In this document: positions 9,301-17,850 of the stretch, piece after piece
How positions within the stretch are numbered: the first letter of the stretch is position 1
Layout: each line of letters begins with the position of its first letter
Source: Litorivicinus sp965656605
GTDB taxonomy: Bacteria > Pseudomonadota > Gammaproteobacteria > Pseudomonadales > Litorivicinaceae
Assembly (NCBI GenBank): GCA_965656605.1
Contig: CBFHLC010000008.1
Location: 1 to 60,980, forward strand
Reading direction: 5' to 3'
Length of the DNA stretch: 60,980 bases
The notes under the pieces: generated by a model
Database searches by the model: none
Told to the model about the DNA's origin: nothing
The model's input: only the letters and a program-made list of their open reading frames with translations
Translations under genes and position numbers: made by a program

Positions 9301-9695
9301 GCTTGAACCACCTGCTGTATATCAAACTCTGTAGCCGATTGGGTTTGTGGAAGTCGAACCTGCACGCCGGCCAAGTCGATGTATTCAAAGCGCGGCGCGC
9401 CCTGGACCAGCGTGCGATACAGATCCAAGTACAACCGAGCGGATCGTACTTGGACATCTAACTGGTCGCGCTGCAAGGTCAGGCCACGCGCCTCGAGCAC
9501 CCCTGTGTTACCTAACCAGCTGACCTGCATGTGCTCAGCCGCAATCTCAAAACCGGCGTCTATGTGAACTTGTTCCAATATGGCATCGGTTAGAGCCGGG
9601 AATTGCGGTAGCAACAAACGCAGTGCCAAGCTGGTCAGCGCAACCAGCAATAACAGCAACGCAAACAGCCAAGCCGCAAAGGCCCTCCACGCCAT
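6324..9695 (-). CDS. yhdP: YhdP-type AsmA-like intermembrane lipid transport protein
   Basis: YhdP is a very large, inner-membrane-anchored, repeating-beta-groove protein that in Escherichia coli helps move phospholipid to the outer membrane together with TamB and YdbH. The 1123-residue protein has one N-terminal membrane helix (about residues 5-30) followed by a long, Gln-rich, beta-strand-rich periplasmic region, and the C-terminal AsmA-like segment with LLGIFNLATVTRRLRLDFSD and GDTLSRIGETNYTVTG. It is somewhat shorter than the enteric protein, mostly in the middle. The stop overlaps the tldD start, and its ATG overlaps the rng stop as TAATG, so it is expressed from the mre operon. Confidence 0.9.
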   Translation of the reverse strand: MAWRAFAAWLFALLLLLVALTSLALRLLLPQFPALTDAILEQVHIDAGFEIAAEHMQVSWLGNTGVLEARGLTLQRDQLDVQVRSARLYLDLYRTLVQGAPRFEYIDLAGVQVRLPQTQSATEFDIQQVVQAISAPLAMADDVRLRQVTVQGDAFSLEDFNGQLRRAAQGPVLDFASQLRLAQAGMALRGQFKLNQQNIQGYIDYQAQGQVQEQSWDSQGELWLSHQAEKLRVDWRGAAHSLGDRAKAIAQAQQTDQGWRFEITRMDAQVSGQQIRWDALRVDAADSVQAELNGAKIGGLPARLVEYLPQGVADTLTQITPSLSVTQLWYDDGLVYAQLGQGKSTAFRGIPGGAFNQAQLALRGTTGVVHVQDISSFWSAPASEQPLAFDRGQGWVAWQRSGDRRWSIAGQGLELHRGDLDAMGAFTLRLSPEVDQRRFSLLVRGDSRGQSAENLMPLHSVGAGLNEWWRQANPQAQLVDGLFWWHNGAEDYRVLTLDAQAVSLTPAQGWPRAQANQGQLSWDGESFDIRADTGQMAGMSASDLHVFKRAGRDWQLRSRGSLDADRYAESLAQLPLDLGDWPNSLELQGSLNGRVDLRLTQPVSGRVSISGKNLEARWADLDLTAQALSGKVGYDMRDGFFESSFNGQFEGSPLSIDLADGKDFSLTATTTVDATQAAQRYWPVVADYVSGALPITARVDSNWQISAQLSSDNTQLPVPLHQAGQLNIDGNDQRIQVRFDDQVDIRLAGNQVAGRIDAADLVGWAQVLSGSQGEGEASEVDLRIRDTRLDQVKLGAAQLKFANQTLSLDGNNVQAQVRLDDVIAVDIQQLKGTTPEVEAPQTPVYVPAPKNFAAINLNARDLVIDDQKIDRLQTRIRNSDTGIRFNPLTIELGGAQVQAEAFWSNESPQSSLTATVSFEDLGALLESQGLGRPLETKSGEIQADLRWAGYPWSPQFKNASGDLVIDTQAGRFLEGNNSTEALRLLGIFNLATVTRRLRLDFSDLIQPGLAFDTLTGGARIREGRLSMVEPLILDGPSAKMFLTGTSDLPSSTLDHKLRVQVPLSAQLPAAALLAGFPALAAGAVLLFDQVAGDTLSRIGETNYTVTGSFDEPLIEPIKPQESP

Positions 9696-11134
9696 TAGCA
9701 GGGCACCACGTCGTAATGTTCAGGCGTAAATTCCGGCGCTTCTTGCAGACGAATTGAGCGCTTTGTGAAAGCCTCAAGATCCGCCAGCTGATCCGCCTCG
9801 TATTCCAAGATGAATTCGACCACACGCGGATGAGCCAACACCAACATGGCATTGGTTTCTAGGTAGGCCCGGGATTCACGCAACACATCTCGAAACAAGT
9901 CATACGCGACTGTTTCGGCTGTTCGGATTCGTCCTCGTCCTTGGCAGGTAATGCAGGGTTCGCACAACTGACCGCCCAGGGACTCTCGAACTCGTTTTCG
10001 GGAAATCTCGACCAATCCCAGCTCTGAGATGCCCGACACCCGATGCTTCATGGGATCCTTTCGCAAAGTGGCCTCGAGTGTCCGCAGCACCGCCGCCTGA
10101 TGCTCCGAATCCTTCATATCGATAAAGTCGACGATGATAATGCCCGCCAACCCACGCAGACGCAGTTGCCGTCCAATAGAGGCGGCAGCCTCGAGATTGG
10201 TTTTAAAGATGGTCTCTTCTAGGTTGCGTTGACCGACAAAGGTGCCAGTATTCACATCAATGGTGGTCATCGCCTCGGTTTGATCTAAAACCAAATACCC
10301 GCCTGACTTTAAATCCACTCGACGAGCCAGCGCGCGGCGAATCTCTTCCTCAACGGAATACAAATCGAACAGCGGGCGCTCACCGGGGTACCACTGTAAT
10401 TTATCCAGCACTTCTGGCTCGGCGATTCGGCAAAACTCCTGCGCGGCCGTGAAGGTTTCCGAGCTGTCGATTCGGACCACTTCCGTGTCCTGCTGAATCA
10501 GATCGCGACAGGCTCGTAAGGCCAAGGGCAACTCTTGGTGCAAGCAACGTGGAACCGCGCCACTGCCCGAGGTAGCAGATTGAATATCCGCCCATTTTTT
10601 CTTGAGATACGCCAGATCGGCCAAAATCTCGGCCTCATTCACCCCCTCTGCTGCAGTGCGGATAACAAACCCGCCCATGTCAGGTGCTTCGCGTTGGACC
10701 AAGGATTTCAGACGGTCACGTTCAGTCTCATCGACAATCCGAGCCGAGACGCCCAGATGATCCGAGTCGGGCATGAACACCAAGTAACGGGCTGGCAGGC
10801 TAATTTGCGCGGTTAAACGCGCGCCCTTGTCCCCTATCGGATCTTTTTCAATCTGAACCCGAAGGGCCTGCCCTTCATGAATTCGTGACGAGATGGGTGC
10901 GCTGGAGTCACCGCGCAAATTCTTTTCATGAATGAACGCGCTACGCTCTAATCCAATATCGACAAAAGCGGCCTGCATGCCGGGCAATACTCGGACCACT
11001 CGGCCCATGTAGATCTGACCCACCAACCCCCGCGCTCGTGTCCGCTCGGTGTGCAGCTCTTGCAGCATCCCGTTTTCAATGACCGCCACTCGGGTTTCTT
11101 GAGGGGTCACGTTGATCAGTAATTCACCACGCAT
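9695..11134 (-). CDS. rng: Ribonuclease G
   Basis: RNase G is the short RNase E homologue that matures the 5' end of 16S rRNA and decays some mRNAs in the cytoplasm. The 479 residues begin with the S1 domain (GLVGQIYMGRVVRVLPGMQAAFVDIG at about 35-60, quoted in part), then the catalytic DNase I-like part with TIDVNTGTFVG and IIIVDFIDM. The zinc-link cysteines are in LCEPCITCQGRGRI. There is no long disordered degradosome scaffold, which separates it from RNase E. The start abuts the maf stop. Its place in mreBCD-maf-rng-yhdP is conserved in gammaproteobacteria. Confidence 0.95.
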   Translation of the reverse strand: MRGELLINVTPQETRVAVIENGMLQELHTERTRARGLVGQIYMGRVVRVLPGMQAAFVDIGLERSAFIHEKNLRGDSSAPISSRIHEGQALRVQIEKDPIGDKGARLTAQISLPARYLVFMPDSDHLGVSARIVDETERDRLKSLVQREAPDMGGFVIRTAAEGVNEAEILADLAYLKKKWADIQSATSGSGAVPRCLHQELPLALRACRDLIQQDTEVVRIDSSETFTAAQEFCRIAEPEVLDKLQWYPGERPLFDLYSVEEEIRRALARRVDLKSGGYLVLDQTEAMTTIDVNTGTFVGQRNLEETIFKTNLEAAASIGRQLRLRGLAGIIIVDFIDMKDSEHQAAVLRTLEATLRKDPMKHRVSGISELGLVEISRKRVRESLGGQLCEPCITCQGRGRIRTAETVAYDLFRDVLRESRAYLETNAMLVLAHPRVVEFILEYEADQLADLEAFTKRSIRLQEAPEFTPEHYDVVPC

Positions 11135-11698
11135 TCAACCTAACCTCCATGGATTTATGCCCAACTCGGCCAATGCGTGGGCCACTGTTTTGAGGGGCAA
11201 TCCCACCACGTTATTAAAATCGCCCTGAATCTGCTCGACCAGCAAACCGCCCCAACCCTGGATCCCGTAGCCGCCCGCCTTGTCTTGCGGCTCGCCACTG
11301 TCCCAATAGGCCTGAATCATCGATTCGCTGAGCACCCCAAAACGAACATCCGTACACTCAACACCGCAGCGATGCTGATCGGCCGCCTGAATATGCCAGG
11401 CGGTATAGACCTGATGCGTGTTGCCAGACAGCAGCTGCATCATGCCCTGGAAGTCGGCGAAGTCCACAGGCTTGCCCAGAATTTTATCGTCTATAACCAC
11501 AATCGTGTCGGCCGCTAAAACACACTCACCTGCAATCGCCGCACATTTAGCCCGAGCCAGTCGCTGCACATGGGGAATTGGAGCCTCGCCAGGTAACACG
11601 CTCTCGTCGATGTCTGCTGGCTGTACGACGGGCGTCAGACCCAGGGCCTGAATCATCTCGCGACGACGGGGGGATTGGCTGGCCAGAACAAGATTCAT
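11135..11698 (-). CDS. maf: Maf family nucleotide pyrophosphatase (YhdE type)
   Basis: Maf proteins hydrolyse non-canonical or selected nucleoside triphosphates to monophosphates (house-cleaning; dTTP/UTP for the YhdE branch). The 187 residues begin with the substrate loop LASQSPRRREM and contain LAADTIVVIDDKILGKP and the GGYGIQGWGG segment typical of the family. The context between mreD and rng is where the YhdE branch is found, so I favour that specificity, though it cannot be proved from sequence. The start overlaps mreD by 4 nt. Confidence 0.92.
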   Translation of the reverse strand: MNLVLASQSPRRREMIQALGLTPVVQPADIDESVLPGEAPIPHVQRLARAKCAAIAGECVLAADTIVVIDDKILGKPVDFADFQGMMQLLSGNTHQVYTAWHIQAADQHRCGVECTDVRFGVLSESMIQAYWDSGEPQDKAGGYGIQGWGGLLVEQIQGDFNNVVGLPLKTVAHALAELGINPWRLG

Positions 11699-12162
11699 TG
11701 GGCAGATCGACTCAGAATTTTACGTAGGCAGATACTGTAAACCGGCCAAATCAAGCCAGATACCAGCGCTGTCAGAATACTCATGGCTGGGTTGACATCA
11801 CTGCCGGCCAACCAGCGCATCCAGACCGCCCCTTGCAGGGCAATCCAGCAAAACACAATCGCCGAGATCATTTGCTGACTCCAGCTGAGGTGCTGAATAC
11901 GCCGACGAAACAGCCCAGCCAGATGCACAGCCAATGCAAGACCAAAGGCATTCGACGCCAAGGGCGCACCGGTCAACAGATCGACCGACAATCCAACAAA
12001 CCAAGCAATCAAAACACCCAGGTAGCTCGGCGCATGCAACACAAACCACAGGGCACCCAGGGCAAACCAGTGCGGCCAAAAGATTTGAAGGTGTGATGGC
12101 AGTGCAACTGCGGCCAGAAACCAAGAGGCGATCAAGACCCCCGCCGGAAACAACGGGGACAT
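11695..12162 (-). CDS. mreD: Rod shape-determining protein MreD
   Basis: MreD is a small polytopic inner-membrane protein of the elongasome that links MreC and MreB to lateral wall synthesis. The 155 residues are almost wholly hydrophobic, with about five membrane helices, and show the QIFWPHWFALGALWF and GLSVDLLTGAPLASNAFGLA segments usual for MreD. The start follows the mreC stop directly (TAA then ATG), and the end overlaps maf by 4 nt. The sequence is poorly conserved even among relatives, so position carries much of the weight. Confidence 0.92.
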   Translation of the reverse strand: MSPLFPAGVLIASWFLAAVALPSHLQIFWPHWFALGALWFVLHAPSYLGVLIAWFVGLSVDLLTGAPLASNAFGLALAVHLAGLFRRRIQHLSWSQQMISAIVFCWIALQGAVWMRWLAGSDVNPAMSILTALVSGLIWPVYSICLRKILSRSAQ

Positions 12163-13035
12163 TTAACTATCGCCGGGGGCCACCTCGAGAATCGCCAACG
12201 CACGGTCTCGGGCAGTTTGAGTACGATAAACCAGCATAACTCGATCCAGGCGATCGGTTTGAGCCACTGGCGCCGCTAAAATTTGTGCAAAGGCCTGACC
12301 AGGCTGACGCGTGACAGACACGACGCGTGCGACGGGGTAGCCCTCGGGAAATCGTTGGCCCAAGCCACTGGTACGCAATAAATCACCCACAGCGATCTCA
12401 GCAGTCGGCGGCACGTTGACCAGCTCGAGCTGTTCCGCGTGCCCGGTTCCACGAGCAATGGCTTTGTAACCACTGCGCTCTACCACCACGGGGACTTGAT
12501 GACTGGCGTCAGTCAGCAGCAGGACATGGCTAGAGATACCGCCCACCTCAACCACCTGGCCAACTAGACCGTTTTGGTCGACCACCGCCTGCCCCAAGGC
12601 TGATCCAGCGCTGTAACCACGATTAACCACCAAACGCTGGATAAAGGGGTCAGGGGAGTGCGCCAGCACGGTTGCGTGCAGGAACTCGTCATCCAAACGC
12701 TTAGCCGCAGCCAGCGACTGCCGCAGGTCGTCGTTTTCTGATTCCAGCGAGCGCATCCGATGCTGACGCACCATCAAGCGCTCGTTTTCAAGCCGAAGTG
12801 CATCGATTTGAGCTTTTAAATCGCTTAAGTCCGTCGAGGACTGAGAGGTCTGCTGGACCCACGCTAACGGCTGAGCAGCTAGTTTTTGAATCGGCGAGAA
12901 CAGGCTAGACACATAGCCCCGGGCGACCTGAACAGGCTCAAGCATGCTGTCGCCGAATAGCAACAAAACGCTAAGCACTGCTGCGAAAGTCAGCTGAGTT
13001 CCGCTATTGGCGTGGGGTTGAAAGACCTGTTTGAT
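12163..13035 (-). CDS. mreC: Rod shape-determining protein MreC, with non-canonical start
   Basis: MreC is the periplasmic scaffold that activates PBP2/RodA: a membrane helix, a coiled coil (about 65-115) and two beta barrels. The first canonical start is GTG at 12978, but that cuts the membrane helix to about a dozen residues. The same frame stays open upstream to the mreB stop and encodes IKQVFQPHANSGTQLTFAAV, which lines up with the usual MreC N-terminus (MKPIF... then the helix). I therefore begin at an ATC codon (13035-13033), giving 290 residues. Alternatively, an ATG overlapping the mreB stop (TAATG) would join this frame if the TTT at 13039-13041 were one base shorter. The rest is intact, including SGLGQRFPEGYPVARV. 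Confidence 0.88.
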   Translation of the reverse strand: MKQVFQPHANSGTQLTFAAVLSVLLLFGDSMLEPVQVARGYVSSLFSPIQKLAAQPLAWVQQTSQSSTDLSDLKAQIDALRLENERLMVRQHRMRSLESENDDLRQSLAAAKRLDDEFLHATVLAHSPDPFIQRLVVNRGYSAGSALGQAVVDQNGLVGQVVEVGGISSHVLLLTDASHQVPVVVERSGYKAIARGTGHAEQLELVNVPPTAEIAVGDLLRTSGLGQRFPEGYPVARVVSVTRQPGQAFAQILAAPVAQTDRLDRVMLVYRTQTARDRALAILEVAPGDS

Positions 13036-13047
13036 GCTAAATGCCCA

Positions 13048-14085
13048 TTAATCGGTGTTGAACAGTTGGAACGATTGCTTGTCGATTAGCTCAAGCGCTT
13101 TACCACCACCGACGGCTACACAGTTTAGCGGGTTTTCAGCCACAAACACGGGCAACCCGGTCCGCTCACTGATCAAAGTATCCAGATTTTGCAGCAGGCC
13201 ACCACCGCCGGTCAGTACAATACCGCGTTCAGCGATGTCACTTGCCAGCTCCGGCGGTGACTTTTCCAACGCGTTTTTAACGCCGTTTACGATGTTCTCG
13301 ACCGGCTCTTGCAGGGCCTTGGCGATCTCGTTGGTGCTCAGAACAAACTGTTTCGGAACACCCTCGGCCAAGTTTCGACCGCGCACGTCGATTTCCACTT
13401 CTTCGGTGACCTGAATGGCCGAGCCAATGCTGTGCTTGATGCGCTCTGCGGTCGCATCCCCGATCAGTGTGCCGTACTTACGACGAATAAAGGCAGTAAT
13501 GGCTTCGTCCATGCGATCGCCGCCTACTCGGACCGACTCGGAGTAGACAATGCCATTCAGCGAGATGATCGCGATTTCCGTGGTGCCACCGCCGATATCC
13601 ACCACCATCGACCCCGATGCTTCCTCGACCGGCAGCCCAGCGCCTAAAGCGGCAGCCATCGGCTCTTCGATCAAGAACACGTCACGGGCGCCTGCACCCA
13701 GGGCCGATTCTTTGATCGCTCGACGCTCGACCTGCGTCGACTGGCACGGCACGCAAATCAGTACTCGAGGGCTGGGTGCAACGAATGACGTCTCGTGGAC
13801 CTTGGCGATGAAGTACTGGAGCATTTTCTCGGTGATGTGGAAATCTGCAATCACACCATCCTTGAGCGGGCGGATGGCTTCGATGTTTCCTGGGGTGCGG
13901 CCGAGCATGCGCTTGGCCTCTTCACCGACTGCCGCCACTGACTTTTGGCTGCCGCTGTGGCGAATGGCAACGACCGAGGGTTCGTTCAAAACGATGCCCT
14001 TGCCGCGGGTATAGATGAGGGTGTTAGCCGTGCCTAAATCGATCGACAAGTCACTTGAAAACATACCACGCAGAAACTTGAACAT
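13048..14085 (-). CDS. mreB: Rod shape-determining protein MreB
   Basis: MreB is the bacterial actin that orients lateral wall synthesis. The 345 residues start with FKFLRGMFSSDLSIDLGTAN, including the membrane-binding amphipathic N-terminus and phosphate-1 loop. VVDIGGGTTEIAIISL (phosphate 2) and VLTGGGGLLQNLD (adenosine motif) follow. It is the first gene of the mreBCD-maf-rng-yhdP-tldD run and diverges from gatC, with 122 bp between the two starts. Length and motifs are fully typical. Confidence 0.97.
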   Translation of the reverse strand: MFKFLRGMFSSDLSIDLGTANTLIYTRGKGIVLNEPSVVAIRHSGSQKSVAAVGEEAKRMLGRTPGNIEAIRPLKDGVIADFHITEKMLQYFIAKVHETSFVAPSPRVLICVPCQSTQVERRAIKESALGAGARDVFLIEEPMAAALGAGLPVEEASGSMVVDIGGGTTEIAIISLNGIVYSESVRVGGDRMDEAITAFIRRKYGTLIGDATAERIKHSIGSAIQVTEEVEIDVRGRNLAEGVPKQFVLSTNEIAKALQEPVENIVNGVKNALEKSPPELASDIAERGIVLTGGGGLLQNLDTLISERTGLPVFVAENPLNCVAVGGGKALELIDKQSFQLFNTD

Positions 14086-14106
14086 CGGTGTACGGACTCA
14101 TAAGCA

Positions 14107-14135
14107 GTTATAGTGGATCCAAAGATAGCAACCAC
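14107..14135 (-). promoter_or_regulatory. Candidate mreB promoter
   Basis: On the minus strand a TATAAC box (14112-14107) stands about 20 nt before the mreB start, with a poor -35 (TGGTTG) 16 nt upstream. It lies in the only non-coding DNA ahead of the whole mre run. Called from sequence alone, with low confidence. Confidence 0.35.
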
Positions 14136-14207
14136 GCGGGGTGCCGGCAACCGCAACCCGTGATAAATTACTGATTTACGCCACGATTTTCACAAATAAG
14201 GTAAAGC

Positions 14208-14495
14208 ATGAGCCTCTCTCCTGACCAAGTTCGTCACGTCGCGCGTCTTGCGCGACTGGCCGTCGACGAAAAAGCAGTCCCCCAAATAGCCGACAAACTC
14301 AACGACGTACTGGGTTTGCTGGATCAAATGCAGGCCATCGACACGACCGGGGTAGAGCCGCTAACCAACCCCCTGGACCGCACGCAGATTCTACGTGCTG
14401 ATCAGGTCACAGAGGGCGATCAGCGCGAGCATCTGATGCAAAATGCACCCGCCCAAAAGGACGGCCTGTTCTTAGTGCCAAAGGTGATTGATTAA
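14208..14495 (+). CDS. gatC: Asp/Glu-tRNA amidotransferase subunit GatC
   Basis: GatC is the small stabilising subunit of the GatCAB amidotransferase. The 95 residues show the family signature DQVRHVARLARLAV at the N-terminus and PLTNPLDRTQILRADQV in the middle. It heads gatC-gatA-gatB, with gatA starting on the base after the gatC stop. The upstream 122 bp is shared with divergent mreB. Length is standard. Confidence 0.95.
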   Translation: MSLSPDQVRHVARLARLAVDEKAVPQIADKLNDVLGLLDQMQAIDTTGVEPLTNPLDRTQILRADQVTEGDQREHLMQNAPAQKDGLFLVPKVID

Positions 14496-15956
14496 ATGAG
14501 TTTGACGACACAGACCCTAGCGGCCCAACTTGAGGCCCTGCGCACCAAAGAGATCTCTTCAATCGAGTTGGTTCAAGAGCAGTTGCAGCGCGCAAAACGC
14601 CTGAACAGTGAAAACAATGCCTTTATTTCGTTTGACGAAGATGGCGCCATGAGCGCCGCCGGCGTGGCTGACCAAGCCCGCGCCGACGGATCTCAGGCGC
14701 CACTACTCGGCGCACCGATTGCGCACAAAGATCTGTTCTGCACCCAGGGTCACACCACCACCTGCGGCTCCAAGATCTTGGAAAATTTTATAGCGCCCTA
14801 CAACGCCACCGTCGTTGAAAACCTATCTGCAGCCGGCGCAGTGTCGATTGGCAAAACCAATATGGACGAGTTCGCCATGGGCTCGTCTAACGAAAACAGT
14901 GCCTTCGGTGCGGTAAAAAACCCTTGGGATCTAAATCGAGTGCCCGGCGGATCCTCTGGCGGATCGGCCGCTGCCGTTGCCGCAGGCATGGTCGCCGCAG
15001 CCACTGCGACAGATACCGGTGGCTCCATCCGCCAACCCGCTGCATTCACCGGCACCAGTGGTATCAAACCCACCTATGGACGTTGCTCGCGCTGGGGCAT
15101 GGTCGCCTACGCCTCATCACTCGATCAGGCCGGTCCCATTGCCCAAACTGCAGAGGATTTAGCGCTGATGCTGGGTGCGATGGCCGGCCACGACCCCAAG
15201 GACTCGACCAGTGCAACCGAAGGCAGCGAGGACTTTACTCGACTGCTGAATCAGTCAGTCAAAGGCCTGCGAATCGGTGTTCCTGGACGCTTTTTCAGCG
15301 ATCAGCTGGACAGCAACGTGGCTCAAGCCACCCGTGACGCATTAGTCGAGCTAGAAAAACAAGGTGCGGTGTTAGTCGACATTGATCTGCCCAACATCGA
15401 CCTGTCGCTGGCGGCCTACTACGTGATCGCACCCGCCGAGGCGAGCGCCAACCTGTCTCGATTTGATGGCGTGCGCTTTGGCTATCGCTGCAAAGACGCC
15501 AAAGATTTGAACGATCTGTATGAGCGCAGCCGCTCAGAGGGATTTGGCGCCGAGGTCCAGCGGCGAATTCTGGTAGGCACCTATGCGCTGTCGGCTAGCT
15601 TTTTTGATGCCTACTACGTGAAGGCCCAACAAATTCGTCGTCTGATCAAAAACGATTTCGTCGCCGCCTTTCAGCAGGTTGATTTGATCGCCAGCCCAAC
15701 GACACCGACCCCGGCGTTCAAATTAGGCGAGAAAACTGACAATCCCAGTGACATGTACCTGCAAGACGTCTACACGATCTCGGCCAACTTGGCTGGCATC
15801 CCTGGACTGTCGATTCCATGCGGCCAGGTGGACGGACTACCGGTCGGCCTGCAGCTACTGGGCAACTATTTCGATGAGGCACGTATGTTAGGAGCCGCAC
15901 ACCAATTCCAGCAGGCAACCGACTGGCACACCCAGCGCGCGGAGGGCTCAGTATGA
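14496..15956 (+). CDS. gatA: Asp/Glu-tRNA amidotransferase subunit GatA
   Basis: GatA is the amidase-signature glutaminase that releases ammonia for conversion of Glu-tRNA(Gln) or Asp-tRNA(Asn) to the amidated form. The catalytic triad is visible: Lys78 in PIAHKDLF, the cis-Ser at 153 in GGSSGGS, and nucleophile Ser177 in DTGGSIRQPA. The 486 residues are standard. It overlaps gatB by 4 nt. A functional GatCAB implies that at least one of GlnRS or AsnRS is supplemented or replaced by the indirect route; neither synthetase is in the window. Confidence 0.97.
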   Translation: MSLTTQTLAAQLEALRTKEISSIELVQEQLQRAKRLNSENNAFISFDEDGAMSAAGVADQARADGSQAPLLGAPIAHKDLFCTQGHTTTCGSKILENFIAPYNATVVENLSAAGAVSIGKTNMDEFAMGSSNENSAFGAVKNPWDLNRVPGGSSGGSAAAVAAGMVAAATATDTGGSIRQPAAFTGTSGIKPTYGRCSRWGMVAYASSLDQAGPIAQTAEDLALMLGAMAGHDPKDSTSATEGSEDFTRLLNQSVKGLRIGVPGRFFSDQLDSNVAQATRDALVELEKQGAVLVDIDLPNIDLSLAAYYVIAPAEASANLSRFDGVRFGYRCKDAKDLNDLYERSRSEGFGAEVQRRILVGTYALSASFFDAYYVKAQQIRRLIKNDFVAAFQQVDLIASPTTPTPAFKLGEKTDNPSDMYLQDVYTISANLAGIPGLSIPCGQVDGLPVGLQLLGNYFDEARMLGAAHQFQQATDWHTQRAEGSV

Positions 15957-17395
15957 TGTGGGAAACCGTAATCGGACTCGAGATCCACACCCAGCTGGCC
16001 ACCGACTCCAAAATTTTCTCGGGCAGCTCAACCCAATTTGGCCAGGCGGCCAACACCCAAGCGTGCGCGGTTGATTTGGGGCTACCTGGAATCCTGCCGG
16101 TCCCGAACGTCAAAGCCTTCGAATACGCCGCAATGTTTGGCCTGGCGATTGGCGCGCAGGTCAACTCGCGCTCGACCTTTGATCGCAAGAACTATTTCTA
16201 CCCTGACTTACCCAAGGGCTACCAAACCACACAGCTATTCCACCCGATTGTGGAGCACGGCCAAGTCGAGATTCAAATCGACGGCGAACACCGCATGATC
16301 GGGGTCACTCGAGCTCATTTAGAAGAAGATGCCGGCAAAAGCCTGCACGAAGACTTCAATGGCATGAGTGGCATCGACCTCAACCGAGCCGGTACGCCAC
16401 TGATTGAAATCGTCTCTGAGCCAGACATGCGCTCGGCCAAAGAAGCCGTCGCCTATCTGAAAAAGATCCACGCAATCGTGCGTTATCTGGGTATTTGTGA
16501 CGGCAACATGGCCGAAGGCTCCTTCCGCTGCGATGCCAACGTCAGCGTCCGGATCAAAGGCACCGAAGCATTTGGTAACCGAGTAGAAGTGAAAAACATC
16601 AACAGCTTCAAGTTTGTCGAAAAGGCCATCAATCATGAAGTCGAGCGTCAGATTGAGCTGATCGAAGACGGCGGCACCGTGGTGCAAGAAACACGCCTAT
16701 ACGATCCGGACAAGGACGAGACTCGCTCGATGCGATCCAAGGAAGAGGCCAACGACTATCGCTACTTCCCCTGCCCTGACTTGCTGCCAGTGGAGCTGAG
16801 CGATGAGTTCCTAGCCCAAGTCAAAGCCGGCCTGCCTGAATTACCCGAGGCAAAAAGCGCCCGATTTATCAAGCAATTCAGCATCACGCCTTACGATGCC
16901 TCTGTGGTCACCAGCGACCGCGCGTTAGCCGAGTACTTTGAACAAGCAGCCAGCCACAGCGGCAACGGAAAACTGGCTGCCAACTGGGTGCTGGGTGCCG
17001 TCAGCCAATGGCTGAATGATTCCGATGCCACGATCGAGCAATGCCCGGTTGACGCCACTCGCCTAGGTGATTTGATCAAGCGCATTGCCGATGACACCGT
17101 CAACAGCAAAGGCGCCAAGAAAGTGTGGGAAGCCATGCTGAACGACGCCGGCAGCGTTGATTCACTGATCGACTCACTCGGCCTTAAGCAGGTGACTGAC
17201 ACCGGCGCCATTGAAGCAGTCGTGGATCAAGTCATTCAGGACAACGCGGGACAGGTCGAAGCCTATCGCGCAGCCGAGCCCGACAAGCAGGGCAAGATGG
17301 TCGGTTTTTTCGTCGGCCAAGTCATGAAAGCCTCGGGCGGAAAAGCCAACCCGCAGGCGGTCAATCAAATTCTGCGTCAGAAACTACAAGGATAA
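15953..17395 (+). CDS. gatB: Asp/Glu-tRNA amidotransferase subunit GatB
   Basis: GatB carries the kinase-like domain that activates the tRNA-bound acidic residue and transfers ammonia. The 480 residues begin with WETVIGLEIHTQL and include EEDAGKSLHE, DLNRAGTPLIEIVSEPDMR and the C-terminal YqeY-like tail (about residues 330-480) that recognises the tRNA. The protein is complete and starts 4 nt inside gatA. The rhodanese gene begins 5 nt after its stop, and the AAGGAT that ends gatB appears to serve as its ribosome binding site. Confidence 0.97.
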   Translation: MMWETVIGLEIHTQLATDSKIFSGSSTQFGQAANTQACAVDLGLPGILPVPNVKAFEYAAMFGLAIGAQVNSRSTFDRKNYFYPDLPKGYQTTQLFHPIVEHGQVEIQIDGEHRMIGVTRAHLEEDAGKSLHEDFNGMSGIDLNRAGTPLIEIVSEPDMRSAKEAVAYLKKIHAIVRYLGICDGNMAEGSFRCDANVSVRIKGTEAFGNRVEVKNINSFKFVEKAINHEVERQIELIEDGGTVVQETRLYDPDKDETRSMRSKEEANDYRYFPCPDLLPVELSDEFLAQVKAGLPELPEAKSARFIKQFSITPYDASVVTSDRALAEYFEQAASHSGNGKLAANWVLGAVSQWLNDSDATIEQCPVDATRLGDLIKRIADDTVNSKGAKKVWEAMLNDAGSVDSLIDSLGLKQVTDTGAIEAVVDQVIQDNAGQVEAYRAAEPDKQGKMVGFFVGQVMKASGGKANPQAVNQILRQKLQG

Positions 17396-17400
17396 GAGCA

Positions 17401-17778
17401 ATGGAACATTCACCAGGTTTTGAAGCCATCTGCAATGCAGCCCGTGCGCGCATTCAGGAAACGGATATCGCAAGCGTTGCAGCCCGTCTAGAGCAGGGCG
17501 AGCGCCTAGCACTGATCGATACACGCGAGGATCGCGAATTTGCCAAGAACCGCCTGCCCGGCGCAACTCACCTAGGCAAAGGTGTTATTGAGCGGGATAT
17601 TGAGGCTGCGTTTCCTGACAAAGATCAAGAGCTGATTTTGTATTGTGGTGGCGGATATCGCAGCGCTTTGGCCGCCGATAACCTGCGCATTATGGGTTAC
17701 ACCCGAGCCATTAGCATGGACGGCGGTGTTCGCGGCTGGAAAGAGGCGGGGCTTGAGCTAGACGAGTCGGCGGTTTAA
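17401..17778 (+). CDS. Single-domain rhodanese (sulfurtransferase)
   Basis: This is a 125-residue single-domain rhodanese. It has the LIDTREDREFAKNRLPGA segment and the active-site loop CGGGYRS, with the persulfide-forming cysteine followed by a glycine-rich loop. C-terminal LDESAV is free. It lacks a signal peptide, so it acts in the cytoplasm. It is translationally close to gatB but unrelated in pathway. It faces the MoeB-like gene tail to tail; in eukaryotes the same two domains are fused in MOCS3/Uba4, which makes sulfur transfer to a ubiquitin-like carrier a possible role. Substrate unknown. Confidence 0.88.
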   Translation: MEHSPGFEAICNAARARIQETDIASVAARLEQGERLALIDTREDREFAKNRLPGATHLGKGVIERDIEAAFPDKDQELILYCGGGYRSALAADNLRIMGYTRAISMDGGVRGWKEAGLELDESAV

Positions 17779-17850
17779 ACGACCCCGACGCCCATGGCTG
17801 CTAGCAAGCAAATACATCCTAAAACTCTCATAACGCTGACCTGATCTGGT

